64,000 nucleotides of DNA, taken from Aestuariivivens sediminis (GTDB lineage: Bacteria; Bacteroidota; Bacteroidia; Flavobacteriales; Flavobacteriaceae). The notes beneath the pieces are model-generated. The model was not told the DNA's origin. It worked only from the letters and a program-made list of their open reading frames with translations, and did not search any database. How positions within the stretch are numbered: position 1 is the first letter of the stretch; each line of letters begins with the position of its first letter. The DNA is taken from assembly GCF_022662105.1 (NCBI RefSeq), contig NZ_JAKMCP010000009.1:1-64000 (forward strand). Reading direction: 5' to 3'. The position numbers were made by a program, and so were the translations under genes. Of the stretch, positions 1 through 9,758 are shown one piece after another.

Positions 1-17
1 TTGCGGGACTAAGGCTT

Positions 18-122
<105 letters not shown>

Positions 123-127
123 TTTTG

Positions 128-162
128 AATCCCGATTCTAATTTAGAATCGGGATTTTTTTT
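128..162 (+). terminator. Rho-independent terminator of the rRNA operon
   Basis: A perfect 12-bp stem (128-139 with 145-156, AATCCCGATTCT/AGAATCGGGATT) with a 5-nt loop is followed by a run of T. It starts 5 nt after the 5S 3' end. Confidence 0.93.
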
Positions 163-176
163 ATACTAAATATAAT

Positions 177-209
177 AAAAAAGGCCCCTATTAAAATTAA
201 CAGGGACCT
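177..209 (-). terminator. Terminator of the porP operon
   Basis: On the minus strand, 182-209 folds into a 12-bp hairpin (AGGTCCCTGTTA with its complement, G-U pairs allowed) with a 4-nt loop, followed by a T-run. It lies 59 bp past the stop codon of the PorP/SprF gene and ends the beta-helix/type B/PorP operon. Confidence 0.85.
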
Positions 210-267
210 GTTAGGGTATTAAAATATAAAAGCCAAAACCTCAGCAAGACTTCATGTGATTCTAATT

Positions 268-1143
268 TTATAATTTAAATTGCACTAAAACTTCATGAGA
301 CCCCCTGCTATAATCTTTAACATCCGTCGTGGTGCCTTCATAGGCATATCCGATATGCACCCAATCGCCTAATTTGAACAGTAGGATAGCACTGAAGGAT
401 TCATCAAGTCTATGAGAAAGTCCCAAATCCAATACCCTGAAATCAACTACGGCTGTGAGGTCCATTGATATCGGAGCACCCACAACATACCGAGTCATCA
501 CTGAAGGCTTAAAGGTGATTTGATCACTCAACTGCCACAGGTAACCTGCACCAAAATACCCATGCAATTCATCGGTGGCATTGGTAACCTTATAGCCATC
601 CTTTTCGTATCGTTTACTTTTCAAAAGGGTAGGAGCCGATAGCGTAACATAATAAGATTCACCTTTTAACAGGAATCCGACACCCACATTGGGATTAAAC
701 TGATGGACATTTTCCATAAAAACGGGATCGTTGCTAATGCCCAACTTATCCAGATCAATATCAATAAGTGCGCCTCCAGCCTTAATTCCCATGTAAAGAT
801 CGGTCCTGTCGGATATTGGAATTCGATAGGAGAAGTCGGCATATACATCCGTTTCATTGAGTACAAAAATATTGTCGTTAATAATAGATAAACCCAGACC
901 AACTCTTCCCTTAGTTGGTATACTGAGTGTCAGGCTCTGTGTTTCAGGACTACCTTCCAGATTTATCCATTGACTTTTGAAATTGATATTCAATTGGGTC
1001 CTGTCATCAATACCGGCGTAGGCAGGATTGACGATGTTCATATTGTAATTGTAAAGTGTGAATGCCGGATCTTGTTGTGCATTAATTAATGATACCATAC
1101 TAAAGATCAACATTACTACTGTTTTGTTTATAATCTGTTTCAT
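268..1143 (-). CDS. PorP/SprF family type IX secretion-associated outer-membrane protein
   Basis: The 291-residue product has a signal peptide (MKQIINKTVVMLIF..., ending near NAQ) followed by the family signature QQDPAFTLYNYNMNIVNPAYAG. The rest is alternating beta strands ending in VLVQFKL, as expected for an outer-membrane barrel. PorP/SprF proteins are Bacteroidetes-specific. Those encoded next to a large secreted protein with a type B C-terminal domain are thought to act in that cargo's secretion or surface attachment. That is the arrangement here, since the gene starts 10 bp after the stop of the type B protein gene. The start at 1143 is preferred because the signal peptide begins there; the frame stays open 60 bp upstream, but that extension would overlap the upstream gene and mask the signal peptide. 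Confidence 0.9.
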   Translation of the reverse strand: MKQIINKTVVMLIFSMVSLINAQQDPAFTLYNYNMNIVNPAYAGIDDRTQLNINFKSQWINLEGSPETQSLTLSIPTKGRVGLGLSIINDNIFVLNETDVYADFSYRIPISDRTDLYMGIKAGGALIDIDLDKLGISNDPVFMENVHQFNPNVGVGFLLKGESYYVTLSAPTLLKSKRYEKDGYKVTNATDELHGYFGAGYLWQLSDQITFKPSVMTRYVVGAPISMDLTAVVDFRVLDLGLSHRLDESFSAILLFKLGDWVHIGYAYEGTTTDVKDYSRGSHEVLVQFKL

Positions 1144-1153
1144 CTTCTTAGTA

Positions 1154-4105
1154 TTAATAATTAATATAGATCCAACCTTGAACCGGACTAAATCCGGATT
1201 CATTTAACTCAATAATATACAAGTATGGTCCTACCGGTAATTTACCGGATCCGCCTTCTGTGGAGGCACCATTCCAATTATTTTGATAATTGTTAGTCTC
1301 AAAGACAAGATTGCCCCACCTGTTGAATACTTTAATATGGTTTTTGGAAAACGACGTAATGTTCTCAATGACCCAAGTGTCGTTAATACCATCTCCATTT
1401 GGAGAGAATCCATTGGGAACAATAATTCCCATAATGTCACAGGCGTCACCTATACCATCATTATCGGAATCTTTTTGGTCCGGGTTAGGCGTATCGATAC
1501 AGTTATCGACATTATCCAATATACCATCGTTATCGGCATCACCAATAATCAGATCGCTGCCATTGCAATCCTGATCAATCCCATCGTTTGGTATTTCTTC
1601 TGCACCGGGATAGATACTCGGGTCCGAATCGTCACAATCCGTGCTATCTGATACATATCCAGAGGGCTCACTACATGCAGAAGTGGTATTATCGGCATCG
1701 CCATATCCATCACCATCGGTATCGGCATACCAAGTACTGGCATCTGAAAGTGAATCGTCCTCTTCATCTACCAGACCATCACAATCGTTGTCAATTCCGT
1801 CACATATTTCTGTGTTTCCAGGATAATTATTAGGTTCGGTGTCATCGCAATCACTATTGTCAACAACATACCCCGTAGGGGGTGCGCATGCTTGAGCTGT
1901 GTTTGACGGATCGCCATATCCATCACCATCGGTATCGGCATAATAGGTGTTTTGGACGCCCTCATCAATATTGCCGTCACAGTTGTTGTCTATACCATCA
2001 CAGATTTCCGGGTTACCGGGATAGGCCAATGGTTCGGTATCATCACAATCGGTATTGTCTGATACGTACCCGGCCGGCGCAGAACAAGCTAATGTTGAAC
2101 TTGAAGGATCACCAAAACCATCGCCATCGGTATCGGCATAATAGGTGTTTTGAACGCCCTCATCTATGCTGCCGTCACAGTTGTTGTCTATACCATCACA
2201 GATTTCCGGGTTACCGGGATAGGCCAATGGTTCGGTATCATCACAATCGGTATTGTCTGATACGTACCCGGCCGGCGCAGAACAAGCTAGTGTTGAACTT
2301 GAAGGGTCACCAAAGCCATCACCATCGGTATCGGCATAATAGGTGTTTTGAACGCCCTCATCTATGCTGCCGTCACAGTTGTTGTCAATACCATCACAGA
2401 TTTCCGGGTTACCGGGATAGGCCAATGGTTCGGTATCATCACAATCGGTGTTGTCTGATACGTACCCGGCCGGCGCAGAACAAGCTAGTGTTGAACTTGA
2501 AGGGTCACCAAAGCCATCACCATCGGTATCGGCATAATAGGTGTTTTGAACGCCCTCATCTATGTTGCCATCACAGTTGTTGTCAATACCATCACAGATT
2601 TCCGGGTTACCGGGATAGGCCAATGGTTCGGTGTCATCACAATCGGTATTGTCGGCAACATAACCTGCTGGCACATTACAAGCAAGTATGACGCTATTGG
2701 GATCTCCAAAGTTATCCCCATCTGTATCGGCATACCAAGTGCTTTGACCTGAAACACCTTCAGGGTCATCGTCATCAACAAAACCATCACAATCGTTATC
2801 CTCATTATCACATATTTCAACGGCATTTGGATTAATGTTTGGGTTGGTATCGTCGCAATCGCAACCTTCAGGGAAACCGTCGTTATCGGCGTCTATAGTG
2901 TCATCAGAACCAGGGCAGACATCACAAACATTACCTACACCATCACCATCGTCATCAGCCTGGTCTGCATTTGCATTTTCCGGACAATTATCACAAACAT
3001 CTCCAATGGTATCGCTATCTATATCTGCTTGGTCGGCATTAGCAACATCAATACAATTGTCATCCACATCCAATACACCATCATTATCGGTATCCAGAGC
3101 ACCTACTGTGATTTCCTCTAATAGGTATAAGGACCAAGTCCCATTTTCGTCTTTTACACGAACATTGAGCATATAAATGCCTTCAGGCATATTGATATCT
3201 ATTGGAATAACCAATGTTTCATCTATAGAACTTCCTGGGGTAACAGGTAAAGTATTTCCTGTATTGCCAACACCCGGATCAGTATCGAAGAAATACTCGG
3301 CTTCAACAATATCATATTGGGGCGGATTTTGGTATTCGCTCGCTGCATTCACAAAAAAGTATTGACGTTCATATAAGCTCCATGTGCCGTTGGCATCCTT
3401 AGCTCTTATGTGCAGTACGTGTAATCCATCTGTTAGGCCGGTTGTAGAAATATTGAAAGATTCATCTATAGTACCTCCCTGTGTAACGGGTAAGGGATTA
3501 CCTGTATTGCCTACCCCGGGATCAGTGTCAAAGAAATATTCTGCTTCAACAATATCATATTGGGGTGGACTCTGGTATTGGCTCGTTGCATTCACAAAAA
3601 AGTATTGACGTTCATATAAGCTCCATGTACCGTTGGCATCCTTAGCTCTTATGTGCAGTACGTGCAATCCATCTGTTAGGCCGGTTGTAGAAATATTGAA
3701 AGATTCATCTATTGTACCTCCTAGTGTAACTGGTAAGGGATTGCCTGTATTACCCACACCAGGATCGGTATCGAAGAAATATTCTGCTTCAACGATATCA
3801 TTTTGGGGTGGACTTTGGTACTGGCTATTTGCATTTACAAAAAAGTATTGACGCTCATATAAGCTCCATGTACCATTAGCATCCTTAGCTCTTATATGCA
3901 GTACGTGCAATCCATCTGTCAGACCGGTTGTAGAAATATTGAAAGATTCATCTATAGTACCTCCTTGTGTAACTGGTAAGGGATTACCTGTATTACCTAC
4001 ACCAGGATCTGTATCGAAGAAATATTCAGCTTCTACTATATCTTGACCTAAACATAAATTGACACAAAAACCACATAAAAAGCTTATGAGTATTAGCTTT
4101 TTCAT
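1154..4105 (-). CDS. Large repeat-rich secreted protein with T9SS type B sorting domain
   Basis: The 983-residue product is built in blocks. Residues 1-21 are a signal peptide (…CLGQ). Four copies of an 81-residue unit starting DIVEAEYFFDTDPGVGNTG follow (about 22-345, the last one divergent). Next come thrombospondin type 3-like Asp-rich repeats (about 350-430) and MopE-like repeats of 66 residues (about 430-840) with the pattern YYADTDGDG…DCDD…PGNPEICDGIDNNCDG. A further TSP3-type segment precedes the C-terminal domain IIVPNGFSPNGDGIND…VFNRWGNLVFE (about 893-983). That domain is the gliding-motility-associated type B T9SS signal (CHU_C family). DxDxDG motifs point to calcium binding and Cys pairs to disulfides. 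It lies between a beta-helix protein gene (3-bp gap) and porP (10-bp gap), so the three probably form one operon. A surface adhesin or matrix role is inferred. Confidence 0.9.
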   Translation of the reverse strand: MKKLILISFLCGFCVNLCLGQDIVEAEYFFDTDPGVGNTGNPLPVTQGGTIDESFNISTTGLTDGLHVLHIRAKDANGTWSLYERQYFFVNANSQYQSPPQNDIVEAEYFFDTDPGVGNTGNPLPVTLGGTIDESFNISTTGLTDGLHVLHIRAKDANGTWSLYERQYFFVNATSQYQSPPQYDIVEAEYFFDTDPGVGNTGNPLPVTQGGTIDESFNISTTGLTDGLHVLHIRAKDANGTWSLYERQYFFVNAASEYQNPPQYDIVEAEYFFDTDPGVGNTGNTLPVTPGSSIDETLVIPIDINMPEGIYMLNVRVKDENGTWSLYLLEEITVGALDTDNDGVLDVDDNCIDVANADQADIDSDTIGDVCDNCPENANADQADDDGDGVGNVCDVCPGSDDTIDADNDGFPEGCDCDDTNPNINPNAVEICDNEDNDCDGFVDDDDPEGVSGQSTWYADTDGDNFGDPNSVILACNVPAGYVADNTDCDDTEPLAYPGNPEICDGIDNNCDGNIDEGVQNTYYADTDGDGFGDPSSSTLACSAPAGYVSDNTDCDDTEPLAYPGNPEICDGIDNNCDGSIDEGVQNTYYADTDGDGFGDPSSSTLACSAPAGYVSDNTDCDDTEPLAYPGNPEICDGIDNNCDGSIDEGVQNTYYADTDGDGFGDPSSSTLACSAPAGYVSDNTDCDDTEPLAYPGNPEICDGIDNNCDGNIDEGVQNTYYADTDGDGYGDPSNTAQACAPPTGYVVDNSDCDDTEPNNYPGNTEICDGIDNDCDGLVDEEDDSLSDASTWYADTDGDGYGDADNTTSACSEPSGYVSDSTDCDDSDPSIYPGAEEIPNDGIDQDCNGSDLIIGDADNDGILDNVDNCIDTPNPDQKDSDNDGIGDACDIMGIIVPNGFSPNGDGINDTWVIENITSFSKNHIKVFNRWGNLVFETNNYQNNWNGASTEGGSGKLPVGPYLYIIELNESGFSPVQGWIYINY
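1860..2660 (-). repeat. 198-bp tandem repeats (MopE-like units)
   Basis: Four copies of a 66-codon unit are in phase: the segment ggcataataggtgttttg begins at 1937, 2135, 2333 and 2531, exactly 198 bp apart. Several copies are almost identical at the DNA level, including at third codon positions, which indicates recent duplication or gene conversion. More divergent units flank the block near 1700 and 2720. Confidence 0.9.
3290..4050 (-). repeat. 243-bp tandem repeats (81-residue N-terminal units)
   Basis: The segment attgacgttcatataagctc (or near-identical) begins at 3361, 3604 and 3847, a 243-bp period encoding the 81-residue DIVEAEYFF… unit. Copies differ mainly by silent changes. Confidence 0.85.
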
Positions 4106-4108
4106 GGC

Positions 4109-5197
4109 TTAATTTTTTTGTGTGGCCTTAAACGTGACATTTAGGTCTTGTCCAGGTTGAACTACTGTATTTAAAATGGTCATTTCTGTGGGATAAGGCA
4201 TAGAGTGTGGCCTTCCAGAAGTGTCAAATGGAAAACCACGACCAAAAATACCAATGTCGCCTCCATCTGTTGCTGCTCCTATTGCTGCAGACCCTCCTTG
4301 CAAGGAATAATCATTGTTATAGAAATCATATAAGTTTGTTGGAATACTATTAAAAGAAGGGTCTGTGTTATCTAAATTTCCAGTGCCCGATAGTGCTGCT
4401 AAATCTGCTCCACCTAATTTCCATGTTAAACAATTGGTATATGTTACTGGAGTAGTTCCAGTGTTTGTAACTCCGGTTATATCTGGATCAGTGAAAACAA
4501 ACATGTTATTGGTAACGATGGGGCTGGTAATACTTGAAACATTGCTAAATATTTGAGCATCACCTGATGGAGCTGCGTGAATAAATAAATTATTGGTAAC
4601 TATATTGGTATGGTTTAAATTAATAATTCTTCCTTCAATAACATTGTTTTGTATTTTCATATTATTCGCTGCGTTTGCACTGATGCTCGATGCAGAATAT
4701 GGCGCATCAAAATAATTGCCTTCCACTATCCAATCATCGACTGTTCCTGAGTTGGCACCCAGACCACTGGTAACCCTGTTATTAATAAAATGTAAACCAG
4801 AAGCATCAATTAAACTGCTTGGTCCGCAGTAAAGAATGTTCATCCCGCTAATTACAGTATTTGGACTATTTCCGCCAAGGTACAGATAATTAATACTGGC
4901 TCTCAATCCGTTATAGTTTGCCGGATTATGTCCGGGACCAATAATAGTAATTGTTTTGTTTATTGTGGTATTTTCATAATTCGTTGGTGAGGGGTGTACA
5001 TATATAATGTCACCGGGACTTGCTGCTGCTACAGCTTGGTGAATTTGTTGGAATTGGGCACCAGATTCCGGTCGGTTGTCTACAGTATGAACTGTTTGGG
5101 CAGAAACGGTTAGCGTTAATAAAAATACAAAGCTCATCAAAATAATTTGAACTAAGCCTATTCCTTTTTTCTGATTCGTTGGTCGTGTTGATTCCAT
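4109..5197 (-). CDS. Secreted parallel beta-helix (pectate-lyase-like fold) protein
   Basis: This 362-residue protein has a hydrophobic N-terminal segment after a basic stretch (QKKGIGLVQIILMSFVFLLTLTVSAQ), consistent with a signal peptide. The body shows short repeated strands with Asn ladders (for example MKIQNNVIEG, IVTNNLFIH, IVTNNMFVF) typical of right-handed beta-helices. The opening FQQIHQAVAAASPGDIIYVHPS resembles the start of many pectate-lyase-like folds. No catalytic residues can be assigned, so it may be a structural or binding protein. It is the first gene of the operon with the type B protein and PorP. The double operator at 5375-5403 lies about 180 bp upstream of its start. The C-terminus carries no recognisable T9SS signal. 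Confidence 0.8.
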   Translation of the reverse strand: MESTRPTNQKKGIGLVQIILMSFVFLLTLTVSAQTVHTVDNRPESGAQFQQIHQAVAAASPGDIIYVHPSPTNYENTTINKTITIIGPGHNPANYNGLRASINYLYLGGNSPNTVISGMNILYCGPSSLIDASGLHFINNRVTSGLGANSGTVDDWIVEGNYFDAPYSASSISANAANNMKIQNNVIEGRIINLNHTNIVTNNLFIHAAPSGDAQIFSNVSSITSPIVTNNMFVFTDPDITGVTNTGTTPVTYTNCLTWKLGGADLAALSGTGNLDNTDPSFNSIPTNLYDFYNNDYSLQGGSAAIGAATDGGDIGIFGRGFPFDTSGRPHSMPYPTEMTILNTVVQPGQDLNVTFKATQKN

Positions 5198-5374
5198 CTC
5201 ATTTAATTTTAAATATTATACAATTATTAAAGTTTTGAACATTATAAAATGCACAAGGGATAATCATTAATTAAGAGATTGGAGGCAGTAGTTTTGTAAA
5301 AAAGTAGCGCTATAAATAGAAATCTGTGAGAATGTCACCTAAATTATATAATTTTAGGTATCATGCCCATTACA

Positions 5375-5403
5375 TATGTAACAATTGATAACACATATGT
5401 AAC
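5375..5403 (-). promoter_or_regulatory. Double operator, TATGTAAC direct repeat with 21-bp period
   Basis: TATGTAAC occurs at 5375-5382 and 5396-5403 on the plus strand (GTTACATA on the coding strand). The same arrangement, with 24 of 29 bases identical, occurs at 13402-13430 just past the HTCS gene. A 21-bp period is two helical turns and equals the spacing of AraC I1/I2 half-sites. On the minus strand, TAATTTAG at 5346-5339 could serve as a -7 element downstream of it. The role as HTCS target is inferred. Confidence 0.6.
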
Positions 5404-5427
5404 TTGGTAAATTAATATTCTATTCCG

Positions 5428-8400
5428 TTATTTTTTCACTATTTTCCTGAGTGTCTTATTCATAGTGCTTAAATCCGTTAATTCTAAGAAATAGAGTCCC
5501 GTTTTTAAGCCCTCTAAATCCGACACGGTAATTGTATTACCGGAATTATTAAACTTTTGCGTCCGAATTGTTTTACCCGAGATATCCATAATTCTAGACC
5601 GTAAACCACTGAAGGTGGCCCCCTGGTAATTCAGGATAAGGTGGTCCGTAAAAGGGTTGGGATAGATGGACAAGGTCTTCAAAGCAAATGCTTCGGTACT
5701 GAGTGTTGGTATTAAGTTTAAAGTATAATCTTCGACCTCTCCATAAAAGGAATTACCACAAGGTGTTCTATTTGATGTGACAGCCGGATATTGCAATCGA
5801 ATACGCATACGGGTTTCTCCTGTTAAGGCATCCGAGGGTATGGGGATATTGGCACTCACGACCGCATTAGTTAATGCTCTTAAGTCTAGTACTTTTTCAT
5901 TAGGGTCGGAAAAATCACCATCCTGATTAAAATCAATCCAGACGAAAATTTCATCATTTGTAAAGAAGTTATCATCAATGGTAACCTCTATAGGATAGGT
6001 GGCATCAAGACCGACTGAAGTACTCACCCCTGTAAAATCTTCATATCCGATGGTTGAATCAGAGTTATTGTCGATATTAATGAAGGATACATTCGCTATT
6101 TTCTCTGAGGAAGCGTTATCTGCCCCTGCTTCACAGTAATCTATAGTAAAGAGGAATGAACCCGAATACCCCGATGGTGTGCCTTCAGGACATGTACTCC
6201 GTACCTGTGCTTCATACTCGGTTTGAAAGACCAGATTTTCAAGGATTACAGAATTGTACAAATGATCTGTGATCTCTACCCATGTTATTGCTCCTGTTGG
6301 CCTATATCTGATATCATAGAGGGCCCCGGAGACCATATTCCAGCTTAAAACAGGGTCATTAAAGTCCAATCCGGATGGAACATCGGCTGTTGTGCACTCC
6401 AGGCCATTACCTAAATTAACGGTATAATCTTCGGTTTCTCCATTGCTATACAGGCTGCAGGCACTTGCTATATTACCCTGTCGGGCAACTATTCGAAGTC
6501 GCGTGGGGCCGGGAATAACACCATAGGGTACAGTGAAATTCGCATTAATGGGTGAACTGCTGGTAATCCCCGGTGTGAGTAACAATTCCTCAAATTGATC
6601 ATCGAAATCGCCATCGTAATTGTAATCTATCCACACGCCATAGCCTAAGCTATATTTATTATTTACGTCGGCCCAATCCGGTGTGATGGTCAGGGTGTAA
6701 CTGGTGTTTTGATCTAAATTGGTCGACATGGCGGTAAAATCGGAATAGCCACCATTCTCATTGGTCGTTGTATTATCAAGGGTGTTGAGTTGAACACGGG
6801 CAATATAGCTGTCGACGGCACTACTACTTGAAGACGCACAATAATTATAATCTCCCGTAGTGAATGGTAAAAGCGATGAATAATCGGTGACTGCAGGCGA
6901 GGCTGACCCACAAACGCTTCTAACCTGCACTTCGTAATCCGTTCTAACGTCTAAATTGGTGAGTGTATAAAAGGGATATACGATATTTGATACAAAGGTC
7001 CAACTGCCGGCCCCTACCTTACGGTATTCCAATTCGTAATAGTCTACCCCGGAATAGGGGTCCCAGGCAATCTCAACCTCAGTACCGTTATTTTCTGCAA
7101 CCATGAGATTCTGTGGGATGGACAAATTATTACAGGGGGTACCTTCACCTAATAATATGGTGTAGTCCTCCACTTCACCAAAATCAAAATAGCCACATGG
7201 GTTGGAACTTCCTCCGGATCCCGTATTGTAGGCCCGTAATCTCATGCGTTTTTGTCCGGATGAGACCCCAAGGGGAGCGGTAATATCAATGGCATATTGG
7301 GCCTGCCCGGGTAGAGAACTATATTCGAGTTCGGAGGCTTCAAAGGTTTTGTTATCATTCCAATCAATCCAAACGGAAAGATAGGAGGACCCCCCGGGAT
7401 TAAAGATATCTACGGTTATAGTTTGCGTATCGCCAGGGTCCATGCAGGTTCCCAGACCAGATAGGTCGGAATAAAAACTTTCTGCAGAACTATGGTTGAT
7501 ATCGCCCATCACGACATTCGAGATATAAAATGCACTTGGAATATTAACCCCCGCTAAACAATATTGAATGGCGTCACTATAACGGGACACCTCATGTTTG
7601 ACCTCACGGAGGGTACGGGCATTATCGGCTAGCGCGGCATCTCCGATAGGGTCTCCGGCGACATTCAAAGTAGGATCTGAAAGATAGGCGATCACGGGAT
7701 CCGGGAGCCCGTCTGAATAGGTCATAATCGTCCTAAAATCATTTCCGGTTTGATCGCGCCATCCGCTGGACCAATCATTGGCCGGCCAGTCGATCCAATC
7801 GGTCGGACCGGGAGCCTCTGACTGACTTCTGTAGTGATTGGCACCCATGGTATGGCCAATTTCATGCGCAAAAGTATAAATACTGTTGGCGTTGTTAACC
7901 TTCACATTCGAAAAAGCCTTCCCGGGATGGCCATAACGCGTGGTTAACAGGTTGGCGATACCGCCAATGCCATCACCTGTTAAATAAGTAAAAATAGACA
8001 CTAAATCGGCGTTGTGTGTTCTTCTCAGATCATGAATTTCATCCATTTCTCCATCGGTACTGTTTCTTAAGGCCTCCAAATCGGCCCCTGCGGAAACCTC
8101 GGTATAGCTCACCTTAGCTGTATGTACCGCGGTGAAATTGATGCCCAGTCCATTATTGGTGGATATTAGATTGGCATCTGCAAGTGCCGTAGCTATCGTG
8201 TTTTGAATATTACCATCATTGTCGTTGGCCCAGGTTTCTGCCGCATCCGTATAAACGATTAAAATATCGATATTGGCCATATCCGTATGGGCTGGCAGTG
8301 TGAGACAGGTTTCAGATGGATCTATGAGTTGATTGCCTGAAGAATATGGTTTGGAATTATTTAATTTTTGCTGACTGTTAACTTCATTTATTCCACATTT

Positions 8401-8892
8401 TGGCATTTCTTTTTCATCCAAATTGACCTCAATGAGATAGACTTCTTTTAAAGATCCTGGTGTTTTTGTGGTATAATATTCTTTGAGTTCGGGAATGTCC
8501 ACACGCAATAAATAGGATTCTTTTGATATGGACAAATAGGCGTAGGCGTATTTGAAATTATCGAGCTGTATTACGAGCGTTGTAACCTCGTTAATATCTG
8601 TTGTTTTACTTTTTATAATACCGGTAAACTGCTTGTCTTCAAACAAGGGCATCGCTATTTTATTTCCAACCAACAAGGCCGATGTATGCGTTAGTTCAGG
8701 ATTTAAGCGGAAGGTTCGTGCTCTCAGAGCTGAATCAAATACCGGATGGGTCACCTGTTTCGAACTGAGATCCATTTCCGGGGTGTTCTTTAAGGGACTG
8801 CTATTGAGCATATATCGTATTTGGGCTTCAGACTGAATTCCCATGAGACAAATGGTAAGAATTAAAAGGATTAAGAGGTACTTATTTTTCAT
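5428..8892 (-). CDS. Secreted reprolysin-like zinc metalloprotease with GEVED and FN3 domains, T9SS type A
   Basis: The product has 1154 residues. A signal peptide (MKNKYLLILLILTICLMG…EAQ) precedes a pro-region to about residue 205. The catalytic domain carries the zinc site H343-E344-x-x-H347-x-x-G-x-x-H353 (HEIGHTMGANH) and a Met-turn at M390 (TIMTYS), the metzincin signature of reprolysin-like M12B peptidases. Downstream are three GEVED-type beta modules (each ending G-E-[VT]-E-D-Y-T), with fibronectin type III-like domains between them. The last ~75 residues are a type A T9SS sorting domain (LSIYPNPFTDHLIL…GLKTGLYFLEL). It is therefore exported by T9SS and anchored or released at the cell surface, and probably degrades extracellular protein. 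It is monocistronic; the double operator lies 25 bp after its stop and belongs to the next gene. Confidence 0.92.
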   Translation of the reverse strand: MKNKYLLILLILTICLMGIQSEAQIRYMLNSSPLKNTPEMDLSSKQVTHPVFDSALRARTFRLNPELTHTSALLVGNKIAMPLFEDKQFTGIIKSKTTDINEVTTLVIQLDNFKYAYAYLSISKESYLLRVDIPELKEYYTTKTPGSLKEVYLIEVNLDEKEMPKCGINEVNSQQKLNNSKPYSSGNQLIDPSETCLTLPAHTDMANIDILIVYTDAAETWANDNDGNIQNTIATALADANLISTNNGLGINFTAVHTAKVSYTEVSAGADLEALRNSTDGEMDEIHDLRRTHNADLVSIFTYLTGDGIGGIANLLTTRYGHPGKAFSNVKVNNANSIYTFAHEIGHTMGANHYRSQSEAPGPTDWIDWPANDWSSGWRDQTGNDFRTIMTYSDGLPDPVIAYLSDPTLNVAGDPIGDAALADNARTLREVKHEVSRYSDAIQYCLAGVNIPSAFYISNVVMGDINHSSAESFYSDLSGLGTCMDPGDTQTITVDIFNPGGSSYLSVWIDWNDNKTFEASELEYSSLPGQAQYAIDITAPLGVSSGQKRMRLRAYNTGSGGSSNPCGYFDFGEVEDYTILLGEGTPCNNLSIPQNLMVAENNGTEVEIAWDPYSGVDYYELEYRKVGAGSWTFVSNIVYPFYTLTNLDVRTDYEVQVRSVCGSASPAVTDYSSLLPFTTGDYNYCASSSSSAVDSYIARVQLNTLDNTTTNENGGYSDFTAMSTNLDQNTSYTLTITPDWADVNNKYSLGYGVWIDYNYDGDFDDQFEELLLTPGITSSSPINANFTVPYGVIPGPTRLRIVARQGNIASACSLYSNGETEDYTVNLGNGLECTTADVPSGLDFNDPVLSWNMVSGALYDIRYRPTGAITWVEITDHLYNSVILENLVFQTEYEAQVRSTCPEGTPSGYSGSFLFTIDYCEAGADNASSEKIANVSFINIDNNSDSTIGYEDFTGVSTSVGLDATYPIEVTIDDNFFTNDEIFVWIDFNQDGDFSDPNEKVLDLRALTNAVVSANIPIPSDALTGETRMRIRLQYPAVTSNRTPCGNSFYGEVEDYTLNLIPTLSTEAFALKTLSIYPNPFTDHLILNYQGATFSGLRSRIMDISGKTIRTQKFNNSGNTITVSDLEGLKTGLYFLELTDLSTMNKTLRKIVKK

Positions 8893-9013
8893 AATTTAAA
8901 GATTTTAGTATTCATGGCCTATCCATAGGTAGCCATTTAGGTTCATTTTTTAATGGGTCACAACACGTGGCAGGAAAGCTGGTGTTGGTAGTTTGGGAAT
9001 AAGGTTTCGTACT

Positions 9014-9754
9014 TCAAAGTTTCTCACCAGGAGTAAAAATGTAATTGACGTCTTTTGGAAGTTTATCAATGGTGCTCATACGATACTTTAAGGGCCTTAC
9101 ATGGCCTTCTTGATCTGTATAAACCTCCTCTACTTCTATTTTAACGATGTTCCAACCTTTCTTTAAGTTAATATTATAATTGTGGGTCAGGTTGAATGTG
9201 TTTTTCATATCTAAAGTGTAGGTTTTTGTTTTACATATACCGTTCACCGAAGCCTCATTATTCACATAATAGAAATCAATGTAATAGCCTGTCTCAAAGT
9301 CCTTCTTGCCATAAGAAAAATAACTGTCACCAAACGCTTTTGAACTGGAAAGCCGCAATTTCCCTATTGGTTTTTTGTCTTTTATGATTCCTGCCAAAAC
9401 GTTTCCCTGTATGGTAAAGGACTCAATTATTTCCTCTCCATTTGAGGTTATGACATCTTCAGTATCACAGTAAAAAGCCCTTTTTACCGTTGTATTTCTA
9501 ACAGCCTTATCTCCACGTTCAGCTCTTAATTTGTCATTATCTTTATGGATTGCCTCAATTACACTTTCATTTAAATCAATGGTAAACTTTCCTTTTTTTG
9601 TTATTGAACCCAAGGCTATAGGATCTCTTACTGGCAAAATTATTTCTGCTTCACCACTGCTGTAATCTTTAATTTTGCCTGTTATTACACTATTTTGTGA
9701 TGGTATTAAATTGAGATTTGTAAAAAATAGAATTAAAGAGAGTATATATTTCAT
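9014..9754 (-). CDS. Hypothetical secreted protein (246 residues)
   Basis: I do not recognise a family. The N-terminus MKYILSLILFFTNLNLIPSQ is a signal peptide with cleavage likely before Q20. The next segment (SVITGKIKDYSSGEAEIILPVRDPIALGSITKKGKFTIDL) resembles a small beta-sandwich of the carboxypeptidase-regulatory type. The C-terminal half is beta-rich, with KKGWNIVKIEVEEVY near the end. It starts 4 bp after the stop of the DQYLPG-repeat protein gene, so the two are co-transcribed and may act together. No catalytic motif or sorting domain is visible. Confidence 0.7.
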   Translation of the reverse strand: MKYILSLILFFTNLNLIPSQNSVITGKIKDYSSGEAEIILPVRDPIALGSITKKGKFTIDLNESVIEAIHKDNDKLRAERGDKAVRNTTVKRAFYCDTEDVITSNGEEIIESFTIQGNVLAGIIKDKKPIGKLRLSSSKAFGDSYFSYGKKDFETGYYIDFYYVNNEASVNGICKTKTYTLDMKNTFNLTHNYNINLKKGWNIVKIEVEEVYTDQEGHVRPLKYRMSTIDKLPKDVNYIFTPGEKL

Positions 9755-9758
9755 TGTT

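Noticed and set aside
1882-2691. Long plus-strand open frame rich in His, Arg and Cys opposite the MopE repeats
   Set aside because: It is the antisense reading of tandem repeats; its repeated HHNRYC-type composition merely mirrors the Asp-rich coding strand.
268-5197. Polysaccharide utilisation locus
   Set aside because: There is no SusC/SusD pair or glycoside hydrolase; the operon is a T9SS type B cargo with its PorP partner and a beta-helix protein.
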